Part shown: piece by piece, positions 42,712-49,913 of the stretch
Numbering within the stretch: position 1 is the first letter of the stretch
How the letters are laid out: each line of letters begins with the position of its first letter
DNA from: JBMYTN01 sp049604415
GTDB lineage: Bacteria > Pseudomonadota > Alphaproteobacteria > Rhodospirillales > Rhodospirillaceae
Assembly (NCBI GenBank): GCA_049604415.1
Contig: JBMYTN010000007.1
Span: 1-64,000, forward strand
DNA: 64,000 nt
Direction: 5' to 3'
Notes under the pieces: model-generated
Databases searched by the model: none
Told to the model about the DNA's origin: nothing
What the model saw: only the letters and a program-made list of their open reading frames with translations
Program-made: the position numbers and the translations under genes

Positions 42712-43599
42712 ATGCAACGAAAGACCCCCAATCTCACCGCCTTGCGGGCCTTTGAGGCGGCGGCCCGTTTGGGCAGCTTTGCCGAGGCGGCCCAGGACTT
42801 GGCCCTGACCCCGGCGGCGATCAGCCGTGCGATTGCCCGGCTTGAGGACGAGTTGGGTTTTGCGCTGTTCCACCGTGCCCATCGGGCGGTGTCCTTGACC
42901 GAGGCCGGGGCCCGCTATGCCCAGAGGGTGACGGAGGGGTTTCGTCAGCTGGCGCTCGACCCCAGTGATGCGCCCACCGCCCGAGCGCGGCTGACCGTCG
43001 AGGTGGAGGCGACCTTTTTGCGGCAATGGCTGCTGCCGCGATTGCGAGACCCGGCGTTTCAGGCCTTGGATCTGGCGCTGACCTTGCGGGCGCATCAGGA
43101 TCCCTTGCGGGTGATCCCGGCCCCGGCGGATCTGGCGATTGTCTGGGGCTTTGCCGATTATAGCGGCTTTAAGCGAACCCGGCTGGTGTCGCCCAAAACC
43201 ATTCTGGTCGCCGCGCCAGCCTTGGGCGTCACCAGCATCGCGGAGGTCGCCGAGGCGGGCTTGATCCACGAGGCCAATGAGCATTGGTGGCGGCTGATTT
43301 ATCAGGAGGCCGGATTGCCCTATCCGGAGCAGGCCCGGGCGCTGACGGTCAATCGCTGTGACCTGCCGATCGATGCGGCTCGGCTGGGCTTGGGGGTGTG
43401 CGTTGCCGATGACGTCATTGCCGAGCCGGACTTGCGGACTGGTGCGCTGCTGCCGGTCGCAGGGCCGAGGCTGGATGGCCAGGATTATTATCTGCTGACC
43501 CGCAAATCCCCCAGCGTCCCGGCCCGGGCGTTTCAGTCCTGGTTGATCGAGCAAGCCAAGGCTTTTGCGGCGTGGCAGAGAGCGCTTTTGACATCTTAA
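42712..43599 (+). CDS. LysR family transcriptional regulator (GcvA-like)
   Basis: 295 residues. MQRKTPNLTALRAFEAAARLGSFAEAAQDLALTPAAISRAI (core FEAAARLGSFAEAAQDLALT) is the helix-turn-helix of the GcvA/AmpR branch of LysR. The effector domain is rather short on conserved motifs but has QWLLPRLRDPAFQALDLALTLRAH and ADLAIVWGF. The gene is divergent from the EamA exporter, the likely target, with 83 bases between. It marks the end of the catabolic region; prophage-like DNA begins after it. Confidence 0.88.
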   Translation: MQRKTPNLTALRAFEAAARLGSFAEAAQDLALTPAAISRAIARLEDELGFALFHRAHRAVSLTEAGARYAQRVTEGFRQLALDPSDAPTARARLTVEVEATFLRQWLLPRLRDPAFQALDLALTLRAHQDPLRVIPAPADLAIVWGFADYSGFKRTRLVSPKTILVAAPALGVTSIAEVAEAGLIHEANEHWWRLIYQEAGLPYPEQARALTVNRCDLPIDAARLGLGVCVADDVIAEPDLRTGALLPVAGPRLDGQDYYLLTRKSPSVPARAFQSWLIEQAKAFAAWQRALLTS

Positions 43600-43645
43600 T
43601 TTTTTTTTGCCAAAGATGAAGCAAGTCTTTAACACGAGAACAAAT

Positions 43646-43660
43646 GTTCCTAATTTGTTC
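43646..43660 (+). promoter_or_regulatory. SOS-box-like GTTC-N7-GTTC motif
   Basis: GTTC (43646-43649), seven bases, GTTC (43657-43660) matches the LexA box form known in alphaproteobacteria. It lies within a larger inverted repeat AGAACAAAT (43637-43645) / ATTTGTTCT (43653-43661) between two gene 3' ends, just outside the phage-like region. No gene start lies directly downstream, so it may be chance. Confidence 0.3.
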
Positions 43661-43733
43661 TTTTTTTCTGGACCTATCGCCGCGACGGTGCAAAATAGCT
43701 TCCGAAACTCAGACTGCCGAACTGTGCCAAGAG

Positions 43734-43763
43734 AAAACCCCGCTGGGGGTGCAGCGGGGTTTT
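43734..43763. terminator. Intrinsic terminator ending the leftward phage gene set
   Basis: AAAACCCCGCTG (43734-43745) pairs with CAGCGGGGTTTT (43752-43763), loop of six. It abuts the 3' end of the AlpA-like gene and, being flanked by A and T runs, can act in both directions. Confidence 0.88.
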
Positions 43764-43766
43764 GCG

Positions 43767-43994
43767 TCAACAGGCCTCAGCCTTGATGGCCAGGATGTCG
43801 TTGCGGCGCCAGCGCCGATAGGGCGGGGTGCGCGGAAAGCCATGCAAATAGACCGGATCGGGCAAAAAGCCAGCGCGGAAATAGCGGTGGAACGTGGTGC
43901 TGCTGACCCCAAGGATCTGCATCACCTGCTTGCGGGTGATCAGCTCATTCTCAGGTTTTCTGCCGATGCCGGTATGGTCAAAGCTGCGGGACAT
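43767..43994 (-). CDS. AlpA-like helix-turn-helix protein
   Basis: 75 residues. ELITRKQVMQILGVSSTTFHRYFRAGFLPDP followed by RRWRRNDILA (core TRKQVMQILGVSSTTFHRYF) is the MerR-like winged helix of AlpA regulators and excisionases. The ATG at 43994 follows GGAG; a longer frame to 44111 is not supported. Last gene of the leftward phage set. With no integrase in the window it is more likely a regulator than an excisionase, but both are possible. Confidence 0.72.
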   Translation of the reverse strand: MSRSFDHTGIGRKPENELITRKQVMQILGVSSTTFHRYFRAGFLPDPVYLHGFPRTPPYRRWRRNDILAIKAEAC

Positions 43995-44070
43995 TTTTGA
44001 TCTCCATTTCTGAGGGTGTTGCTGTTGAGATTGTGTTTGGGATTGCGAGAAGATCCTTAGACGGCCCGGG

Positions 44071-44622
44071 TCAGAGGCCCGACCTGTCGGGCAGATACAG
44101 CCGCAGGGCATCGCGCAAAGCGCATTCCGCCTTGGCCCATGGCCAGGGTTGGATCCGGCTCATGCCGGCTCTGGCCTCCGCCTCCTTTAACGCCAGAACA
44201 TCGGCCAGACGCTCCTGGCGATGCAGCGGCAGATCAAAGGCCTTGAAGATCACCTTGGTCAGATGTTTGCGCAGCCCCGCCGGGGTTCGCGAGGCGGTTT
44301 TGCGCGTCGGCTTATGCGCCAGATCCGCCAAGGCCATGTCAGACAGCGGCAGGAAGGCCCACCAGGCCCGGTGCAAACAGCCCACCGGGCGGTGATCAAG
44401 CTCCAGCCGGTCCAGGGTCATACAGATCAATTGGGCTGCGGAATGCCGACCGGCAAAATCCGCCTCCAGAAAGGGCGGCAATCCGGGAATGGCCATGGTT
44501 GCCAGGGCCTGAGACAAGCGCGGCTCGCTGATCTGATCCGGTGTCAGATCCCAGAGGCTCTCGGGCGTGGGCGGCGCGGTGATCTCGGGCAGGACTGCGG
44601 CTTGATGCGCGGCGCGGGTCAT
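44071..44622 (-). CDS. Phage-region protein of unknown function (183 aa)
   Basis: Predicted 183 residues, not recognised. It is rich in Leu, Ala and Arg, with a conserved-looking central part (DHRPVGCLHRAWWAFLPLSDMALADLAHKPTRKTASRTP, core GCLHRAWWAFLPLSDM) and a helical C-terminus ending RDALRLYLPDRSG. GAGGTGACCCC precedes the ATG at 44622, which overlaps the stop of a 31-residue membrane peptide gene by one codon frame (CCATGA). No signal peptide. GC is normal for the window. Confidence 0.65.
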   Translation of the reverse strand: MTRAAHQAAVLPEITAPPTPESLWDLTPDQISEPRLSQALATMAIPGLPPFLEADFAGRHSAAQLICMTLDRLELDHRPVGCLHRAWWAFLPLSDMALADLAHKPTRKTASRTPAGLRKHLTKVIFKAFDLPLHRQERLADVLALKEAEARAGMSRIQPWPWAKAECALRDALRLYLPDRSGL

Positions 44623-44714
44623 GGGGTCACCTCGATCAACAGCAGGGCCACCATGGGTAGCCACAAGGGCAGGCCCAGTATGCAGGCCCCGATTACCGAT
44701 TCTGACACAATCAT
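44619..44714 (-). CDS. Small membrane peptide (31 aa)
   Basis: A 31-residue frame with start ATG at 44714, a strong AAAGGAGACAGCG site and a stop that overlaps the next start in ATGA (44619-44622). The peptide begins MIVSESVIGACILGLPLWLP and ends VALLLIEVTP, i.e. one hydrophobic span with few charges. Size, site and coupling make it a credible gene, although it has no recognised family. It could be a small holin-like or regulatory membrane peptide. Confidence 0.55.
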   Translation of the reverse strand: MIVSESVIGACILGLPLWLPMVALLLIEVTP

Positions 44715-44918
44715 CGCTGTCTCCTTTCGGGGGAGGGCCCCCATGGCGGACGGGGGGCCTCCCCCACCTTCAGCGCAGGGGAAGGCGGGGGAGGCGTCGG
44801 TCAGACGGAGTGGAGGCGGGGAGGGGCTCCGCCTGACCGGACCTTAGGAGCGGTGCTTCATGGGTGCGCAGGAGAGCCCCTGGTCGGGGCGCGCAAACCC
44901 AAAGCGCTCCTAAGGCGA

Positions 44919-45008
44919 CTAGAGCTGCGATGCAGCGCTGTGGTCGTCGGGATGGCGGCGGCTGCCCGATGGCAGAATGGCGCAAGACAGATTGAGTTGT
45001 TTTGACAT
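44919..45008 (-). CDS. Possible small phage ORF (29 aa)
   Basis: A 29-residue frame, MSKQLNLSCAILPSGSRRHP and on, with GGAG seven bases before the ATG at 45008 (a second ATG at 45011 is adjacent). It follows two repressor-type inverted repeats (45056-45106) and would be the first gene of the leftward set after the repressor. No family recognised; could be a short leader or not expressed. Confidence 0.35.
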   Translation of the reverse strand: MSKQLNLSCAILPSGSRRHPDDHSAASQL

Positions 45009-45055
45009 CATGACTCTCCGGTCTGGTGGTATTCGCCTCAGGCGATGACCAGAGA

Positions 45056-45074
45056 AAAACTCAAAATGTGTTTC
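45056..45074. promoter_or_regulatory. Candidate repressor operator O1
   Basis: AAAACTC-N5-GTGTTTC, an imperfect copy of the element AAAAYAC-N5-GTRTTTT found three more times in this phage region. It lies between the repressor gene and the small leftward genes. Confidence 0.5.
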
Positions 45075-45087
45075 TATGTCAACATAA

Positions 45088-45106
45088 AAAATACATTTAG
45101 TATTTT
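45088..45106. promoter_or_regulatory. Candidate repressor operator O2
   Basis: AAAATAC-ATTTA-GTATTTT, a perfect inverted repeat (arms extend by one base each side, 45087-45107). It abuts the repressor stop codon and precedes the leftward small genes. On the leftward strand TTGATA and TTTTAT flank it at 17-base spacing, a weak candidate promoter. Confidence 0.65.
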
Positions 45107-45108
45107 TA

Positions 45109-45795
45109 TCAAATTGGCAAGATTGGCGGCGCAATGGCCGAGACAGCCAAATGGGTGATGGTGATGCCCGGGTGATCCTTCAGGGCAAGGCCGCGAAAAG
45201 ACGGATTTGTGCTGTCCGGCCGGATCCAGAGATCGCCGTCTTGGTCCACATGGCGCCATAGCGCGCGTTCGAACAGGCCGGTGGCCGGGTCCTGACGGGT
45301 GGCGATGACAAAGGCGTAATTGGGAATCGGGTGCGACTCTACGGGAACAGCGAGAATATGGGAGTTGGCGACAATGGCCCTATTGCAGCCCTCGTCCAAC
45401 AGCTTCCATGCGGAAAGCTTATTCTTATCAACGCCTTGGATGGCTAGGGTGGTGACCTGGTCCAAAGTGGCCAGATCCTCTGGCTCTGTCAGGGGGCCAA
45501 AGCTGCCGCGCTGGAGAACGCCCAGAACCGGCACGGACCAGCCTGCCGTGTTGCCCTCTTCCCCCCGCAATAGATATTCCGGGCTGACCTTAAAGATCTT
45601 GGCCAGATCCAGCGCTTTGGCCGGCGGGATCGGGCGGCCGGAGGGTCCGTCGCTTTCAATCGCCGTATACCAAGTGGTTGAAAAACCATGGGCCTCAGCG
45701 AAATGCGCAGCGCGGCGAAACCCGGCAGCAAGCCGTAATTGTTTCAGGCGACGGCCCTGAGCTTCCTGGCTGGACGGGTCAAATTGTTCGCTCAT
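45109..45795 (-). CDS. Phage-type repressor (XRE helix-turn-helix plus S24/LexA-like C-terminus)
   Basis: 228 residues. The N-terminal part (EAQGRRLKQLRLAAGFRRAAHFAEAHGFSTTWYTAIESDGPSGRPIP, core RLKQLRLAAGFRRAAHFAEA) is a helix-turn-helix of CI type, followed by PAKALDLAKIFKVSPEYLLRGEE. The C-terminal 130 residues resemble the S24 dimerisation fold (VPVLGVLQRGSFG, FVIATRQDPATGLFERALWRHVD). I do not see a clear Ala-Gly cleavage site or Ser/Lys pair, so SOS-induced self-cleavage is uncertain. Three inverted repeats of one type lie around the gene and a fourth before the tail operon; they are its likely operators. Confidence 0.82.
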   Translation of the reverse strand: MSEQFDPSSQEAQGRRLKQLRLAAGFRRAAHFAEAHGFSTTWYTAIESDGPSGRPIPPAKALDLAKIFKVSPEYLLRGEEGNTAGWSVPVLGVLQRGSFGPLTEPEDLATLDQVTTLAIQGVDKNKLSAWKLLDEGCNRAIVANSHILAVPVESHPIPNYAFVIATRQDPATGLFERALWRHVDQDGDLWIRPDSTNPSFRGLALKDHPGITITHLAVSAIAPPILPI

Positions 45796-45826
45796 CGAAG
45801 AAAAACTCGCTCGCGACAGCTTGAAA

Positions 45827-45845
45827 AAAACACGATATGTGTTTT
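45827..45845. promoter_or_regulatory. Candidate repressor operator O3
   Basis: AAAACAC-GATAT-GTGTTTT, a perfect inverted repeat 32 bases upstream of the repressor start. Likely autoregulatory site; it also faces the rightward phage genes. Confidence 0.65.
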
Positions 45846-45942
45846 AATCAGAAGTGGCTCCCCTGAGCCTGTGATGTCCAATTGAGTTATAGCATGGCCC
45901 GGAAATCCCGGATCGAAAAAACACCCAGCAAGGACGCGACGC

Positions 45943-46032
45943 ATGTCTAAGGTCAATTCCTGTGCCGAAAAGACACAGTTTTTCTTGATCCGATCGGCCA
46001 TAGGTCTGCTTCGGCGCAGCATGGTCGTCTAA
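45943..46032 (+). CDS. Possible small phage ORF divergent from the repressor (29 aa)
   Basis: ATG at 45943 with AAGGA eight bases upstream; the 29-residue product starts MSKVNSCAEKTQFFLIRSAI. It occupies the place where a cro-like gene would be expected, but it is too short for a helix-turn-helix protein and no family is recognised. Weakly supported. Confidence 0.25.
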   Translation: MSKVNSCAEKTQFFLIRSAIGLLRRSMVV

Positions 46033-46150
46033 ATCCGGACGGTTTTGCCGTCCTTCTCTATCGAATTTCTTTCGCTTCCATCGTTTCGAAGGCGCAACTG
46101 TTGCAATTGCAGCAGATGATCTCTTGCGCCTATTCCAGGAGGATTTGGTC

Positions 46151-46735
46151 ATGCGTCTCGATCTTTTTGAGGACCTGGAGCGTTTGCTTCAACATCTGTT
46201 CCACACCCACCAGGCGGCACAAATCCTGGCGGCCAAGGCCCGGGTTGGCTATGGCATCCAAGGCTATGGCACCAATCCGTTCCTGCGCATGGCGGTGTTG
46301 GGCACCTTGGTCGATGGCGGTGGATCCGCGGGTGCTGGCGATGGCTTGCCCGAAGATGTCGAAGTCCTGGCGGACCGAATTTGGGATCTGTTGGACCGCG
46401 ACGCCCATGTCTTATGCGTCTCCCATGCCCAAAGGCTGTCGCGCCCCGAGCTGCCGGACCCAGACGATTTCCTCTGGGAAAAAGGGGCTTGGGTGAAAGA
46501 TGCCAAGGGCCACCGCATTGGGCGGGAATGGCGACGCCTGCCCGACAATCGCGAGGTCACATTCCTGCACAAGGAATATGATCGCTGGTGGTTGATGATG
46601 AACCACTTGGCTGAGACATTGCGGCGTGAAGGCCTGTGCCCTCGTGTGCAGTTCTCTGCTCCGGAAGCGATGTGGCCGGAGGGCGGCTACGGACCGGATC
46701 GGGAAATCAGGCGGTCGGACAAACGCGCGGCCTAG
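46151..46735 (+). CDS. Phage-region protein with a domain shared with 47734-48714
   Basis: 194 residues; CAGGAGG lies nine bases before the ATG at 46151. The N-terminal half (LFEDLERLLQHLFHTHQAAQILAAKA and GLPEDVEVLADRIWDLLDRDAHVLCV, quoted by HLFHTHQAAQILAAKA) is clearly related to the C-terminal half of the protein at 47734-48714 (YLFATHGAARVLEARHG, LPADVEHAAQCIAHVLPADALYLLV). The C-terminal part (EVTFLHKEYDRWWLMMNHLAETLRREGL) is basic and aromatic. Not a family I can name. Rightward, about 350 bases from the repressor, so probably an early gene. Confidence 0.7.
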   Translation: MRLDLFEDLERLLQHLFHTHQAAQILAAKARVGYGIQGYGTNPFLRMAVLGTLVDGGGSAGAGDGLPEDVEVLADRIWDLLDRDAHVLCVSHAQRLSRPELPDPDDFLWEKGAWVKDAKGHRIGREWRRLPDNREVTFLHKEYDRWWLMMNHLAETLRREGLCPRVQFSAPEAMWPEGGYGPDREIRRSDKRAA

Positions 46736-47733
46736 TCGGGCATGGTGAAGTGTGGAGCGCCAAGCTGAATCGCCAGCCAACAAAGCCAAAGTGGACTCAC
46801 TAAAAGTTGTGCCCTGAGCTTGCTTTTCAAAATGAGCGCAGCTGGGATGTTGTTTGGTTAGAACAGATAGACGCCGCCTAACGGGCCTTCACCGACCAGT
46901 AAAGGGTGGTGGTCTAGACAAATGTCCTTCATTGCAATGAAAATGTCACAAAAAACACGCACGCCAAACATCCAGTTTTTGTTTCTCAAAAAAAATAAAA
47001 CTGCGTGTGCGGCCAATCCTAGGTATTCATGGCTGCCTATCTGTTAACCTTTCGGTCGGTCAAAAACAAAATACATTTTACGACCATTATATCTGCAATT
47101 GTATTTGACTGTGACAATTAGAGAGGCGTGGTGCTGTCAAATCCTCATATCAAGAGAGGGTTACCGATACCTGTGTGGTCTGAGCGCAAACACGCAAGGG
47201 GCGAGAAGTATGGTCATTCGACTATAGCGGATCAGTCCTTATTCTGCTGTCGATACAATCAAAATAGGCGGTAACAGAGCCAATGGTTGCGATAGCGTCT
47301 TGATCGAGTTGAGGTTGACCTGCAATCCTCAGTGCAATAGCGTTCTACCGTTCGTCTCAATCTCAGCGACAAAGACAAAAGGGACCTGGACGAGCGCATA
47401 AAAACACAATTTAGGGTTACAAATTGTTTGTGGCCCTGCGGTGAATGGATGACTTGTGGAAGGCGACGGGCGGAATGACCAAATCAACTCTCACAGTAAG
47501 GCTGGGCGGCAAGACGCGCCCGAGAAGACAGCCATTGATTCCATGGCCCGAGAGGGCGGTGTAGGCCACCGCGGTGGCCGGGACCCCATGCTTTTTCCGA
47601 TCAGACTGAATCACCCCGTGGTTCATCCCGACAGAGAAAGCAAAGACTCTCGTGGTTTAGGGCGTTTTCGAACCGCCGAACCAGTTCTCCCTTCGGCTGA
47701 AAATGTTTTGGCCAACCAGAAGGAGCAAAGGCT
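46736..47733. other. Gene-free A/T-rich regulatory stretch inside the phage region
   Basis: About 1 kb without a supportable gene. It contains a perfect 14-base palindrome TTCATTGCAATGAA (46928-46941), several half-copies of the AAAAYAC operator (near 46953, 47068 and 47400) and one copy of a dispersed palindromic repeat (47662-47705). A rightward frame at 47456-47788 runs through that repeat and is rejected as a gene. Possible roles are promoters for the antirepressor-like gene or a small RNA. Confidence 0.5.
47662..47705. repeat. Dispersed palindromic repeat, copy 1
   Basis: About 44 bases containing TTTTCGAACCGCCGAACC and CTTCGGCTGAAAAT. The reverse complement recurs at 51610-51653 with most bases identical outside an 8-base centre. 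It has the look of the intergenic palindromic elements spread through many alphaproteobacterial genomes. Confidence 0.75.
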
Positions 47734-48714
47734 GTGTATTCAAGTGGTCAAGGACATCAGGTGTCCAGTATCAGTCTTTCAGATGTGAAAACCCGGGATG
47801 GTGAACCCCGGATAAGCGATGTCAGTCTTGGGCAAGGCCTGGGTTTGCCGCGTCCCCGTAAAATCAGAGACATCATCCAGCGCAATCGGGATGAATTGGC
47901 TTGGTATGGGTCCCTTGCCTCGCAGCACTGGGAGCATGGCTGTGGCCAGGATCCAACAGCCCACAGCGACGCGATCTATCTGAATGAAGCACAGGCGCTG
48001 TTGGTCTGCCTCTATGCCCGAAGCGGTCGGGCTTTGGATGTGCAGCGCCAATTGATCCAAGTTTTTACGGCATGGCGTCAGGACAGTTTGGCCCAGGAAA
48101 CCCTGAAGCGGCAGACCGGAGAAACAGCAAAGGGCGCGGTGAAATCGAGTCCCCAATGGGCCGAACCGAGCTGGGCCGGTCATATCTGGTTGGGCTCAGA
48201 TAAGGCGATGCCCCGGCCCTTTCGCCCCGCAGCCAGATGGTCCGAGCCAAGCGCCCTGTCTCACCCTGTGCCCGGCGGTCGAGGACGGCAGGGGACCTCT
48301 GCTCATACCGCCCTGTCCGGGTTCCGGGATGCGCGCAAGGCCATGGAGTATCTGTTTGCCACCCATGGTGCCGCCCGGGTTTTGGAGGCGCGCCATGGCC
48401 GGTTTGGCGGTTCCGGCCCGCCTGCCTTGGTGTTCGGCATGCGCGAGGCGCTGCCCAGTGCCATGGCGACAAAATGCGGAGGCGTCCAGCGCTTGCCCGC
48501 AGATGTGGAGCACGCCGCGCAGTGTATCGCCCACGTGCTCCCGGCCGATGCGCTCTATCTCTTGGTCGATTATGCCGAAAAATGTGCCCCTCCGGCACCG
48601 GACGAGCAGGATTTTGGGCCCTGGTCGAGTGCCATGGCGGTCGCTGTTAAAGAGTTGAAAAATAAAGGAATTTGCCCGGAGTTGCGCTCGTCTCCTCCCC
48701 CCGCTACGGCATAA
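47734..48714 (+). CDS. Antirepressor-like phage protein with duplicated C-terminal domain
   Basis: 326 residues from a GTG preceded by AAGGAG. The N-terminal 110 residues (RISDVSLGQGLGLPRPRKIRDIIQRNRDELAWYG, then YLNEAQALLVCLYARSGRALDVQRQLIQVFTAW; quoted by LNEAQALLVCLYARSG) match a phage regulatory domain of the Rha/ORF6N-like antirepressor type. A low-complexity linker leads to a C-terminal domain (residues about 200-310) homologous to the protein at 46151-46735. It is the last gene before the tail operon, and a repressor-type operator begins at its stop codon. It may counteract the repressor; inferred. Confidence 0.72.
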   Translation: MYSSGQGHQVSSISLSDVKTRDGEPRISDVSLGQGLGLPRPRKIRDIIQRNRDELAWYGSLASQHWEHGCGQDPTAHSDAIYLNEAQALLVCLYARSGRALDVQRQLIQVFTAWRQDSLAQETLKRQTGETAKGAVKSSPQWAEPSWAGHIWLGSDKAMPRPFRPAARWSEPSALSHPVPGGRGRQGTSAHTALSGFRDARKAMEYLFATHGAARVLEARHGRFGGSGPPALVFGMREALPSAMATKCGGVQRLPADVEHAAQCIAHVLPADALYLLVDYAEKCAPPAPDEQDFGPWSSAMAVAVKELKNKGICPELRSSPPPATA

Positions 48715-48732
48715 AAATACGAATTGTATTTT
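48714..48732. promoter_or_regulatory. Candidate repressor operator O4 at the tail operon
   Basis: AAAATAC-GAATT-GTATTTT, perfect inverted repeat (arms extend to 48713-48733), same geometry as O2 and O3. It directly precedes a promoter-like sequence and the whole tail operon, so the repressor probably keeps the late genes off. Confidence 0.65.
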
Positions 48733-48737
48733 TTCTG

Positions 48738-48766
48738 TTGACGGGCGCTGCTGATTTGACAATACT
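48738..48766 (+). promoter_or_regulatory. Candidate promoter of the tail operon
   Basis: TTGACG (48738-48743), 17 bases, AATACT (48761-48766), placed 5 bases after operator O4 and about 190 bases before the first structural gene. The -35 is good, the -10 weak. Confidence 0.4.
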
Positions 48767-48822
48767 CCCCTCACCATCAAAAGGGCGCTGACCACCGGGT
48801 CACCCGCCCCCATGCCTTTCAG

Positions 48823-48855
48823 CGGCGTTCCTCCCCGGGAGGCCCGCCGTTTTTT
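48823..48855 (+). terminator. Terminator-like hairpin in the tail-operon leader
   Basis: CGGCG (48823-48827) pairs with CGCCG (48845-48849) around an inner CTCCC/GGGAG stem, followed by six T. It lies between the candidate promoter and the first structural gene, so transcripts would have to read through it. Confidence 0.6.
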
Positions 48856-48957
48856 CTTGGCCTTCGCGCCACCGCTTCACCCAACGGGCGTTCCGGATCC
48901 CTCCGGAGCGCCCGTTTTCGTTTGCCTCGATTTCTCCTGCCCAGAGGGACATCACCC

Positions 48958-49530
48958 ATGCCACTGACCCAAGTTTCTGGACCGGCCACTCTGCCGGTCA
49001 CCTTGGCGGAAGCCTGCGCCCATCTGCGCATCGCCGTCGGAGAGGATGACGCCTTTATCACCGACCTGATCAGTGCGGCGACATCCCATCTGGACGGGGA
49101 AGAGGGTGTTCTGCAGCGCTGTCTGGTACAGCAGAGCTGGACCTATACCCGCGATGATCTGCCGTCCCAAGGCTTCCAGGTTCCGCTGGTTCCCGCCTCC
49201 ATCACCTCGGTCAGCTATGTGGACTCCGGTGGCGTCACCACCGTTCTGGCCGCCGACCAATACACCCTGTCCGGCGATTGGATTTATCCGGCCCATAGCG
49301 GCATCACCTGGCCGGTGCCCCGCAGCCAGGCCGATGCCGTTTCGGTGACCTTTCAGGCCGGTTTCGGGGCTGTGGAGGATGTCCCCCAGGCCTTGAAGCA
49401 GGCGATCTTGCTGTTGATCGGCCTTTGGTATGACCAACGCGCTGCGGTCACCACGGGCGAGATCGGCACGGTGCTGCCGCTGGGGGTGGACGCCCTGATC
49501 ACTCCCTTCAAACGCAGCTATGGGGCCTAA
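48958..49530 (+). CDS. Head-tail connector protein (phiE125 gp8 / gp6-like)
   Basis: 190 residues. MPLTQVSGPATLPVTLAEACAHLRI, DDAFITDLISAATSHLDGEEGVLQRCLVQQSWTY (quoted by ITDLISAATSHLDG) and QALKQAILLLIGLWYDQR are the pattern of the phiE125 gp8 family, which joins head and tail in siphoviruses and gene transfer agents. The ATG at 48958 follows GAGGG; in-frame codons upstream are not conserved. First gene of the late operon. In a normal phage the capsid gene would sit directly upstream, but a regulatory gene is found there instead. Confidence 0.85.
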   Translation: MPLTQVSGPATLPVTLAEACAHLRIAVGEDDAFITDLISAATSHLDGEEGVLQRCLVQQSWTYTRDDLPSQGFQVPLVPASITSVSYVDSGGVTTVLAADQYTLSGDWIYPAHSGITWPVPRSQADAVSVTFQAGFGAVEDVPQALKQAILLLIGLWYDQRAAVTTGEIGTVLPLGVDALITPFKRSYGA

Positions 49531-49534
49531 AGCG

Positions 49535-49858
49535 ATGCAGGCCGGCCAATTGGACCAGAAGGTCAGCATTCAAGAAGCGAGCGAGAGCACCACGGAAACG
49601 GGCGGCGTGTCCCGGGTCTGGGCGGAACGTGTTGCGACGTGGGCGGGGATCGCGCCGCAGGGCTGGACCCGGCGCAATCAGGAACGCCGTCTGCGCAATG
49701 ACGTCACCCACAGTGTGACCCTGCGCCGGATCTCCTGGCTCGACTATGACAGCCACCGGATTGTTTGGAACGGCAAGACCATGGCGATCCGGGCCATTTT
49801 CGATCCGGGCCCCCGGTCGTCCACCATGGTGGTCGACTGTGTGGAGATCACGGCGTGA
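49535..49858 (+). CDS. Phage head closure / head-tail adaptor protein (SPP1 gp16-like)
   Basis: 107 residues. MQAGQLDQKVSIQEASESTTETGGVSRVW, then VTHSVTLRRISWLDYDSHRIVWNGKTMAIRAI (quoted by VTLRRISWLDYDSHRIVWNG) is the small beta-barrel head-tail adaptor pattern. An earlier in-frame ATG at 49520 overlaps the connector gene stop; 49535 is preferred for its GxLDQKVxIQ opening. Its presence argues that the tail was once attached to a head. Confidence 0.82.
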   Translation: MQAGQLDQKVSIQEASESTTETGGVSRVWAERVATWAGIAPQGWTRRNQERRLRNDVTHSVTLRRISWLDYDSHRIVWNGKTMAIRAIFDPGPRSSTMVVDCVEITA

Positions 49859-49913
49859 TGCAACGGATCCATGCGGGCCTGGCATTGGCCTGCTCAACGC
49901 AAGGGAGGCCGCA

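Noticed and set aside
43767..43994. Reading the AlpA-like protein as an excisionase proving an integrative prophage
   Set aside because: No integrase gene or attachment repeat in the window; a regulatory role fits as well.
45792..46022. 76-codon minus-strand frame upstream of the repressor
   Set aside because: It runs through operator O3 and the repressor promoter; no family and no ribosome binding site.
47456..47788. 110-codon plus-strand frame
   Set aside because: It translates through a palindromic repeat that recurs at 51.6 kb and overlaps the start of the antirepressor-like gene; no protein signature.
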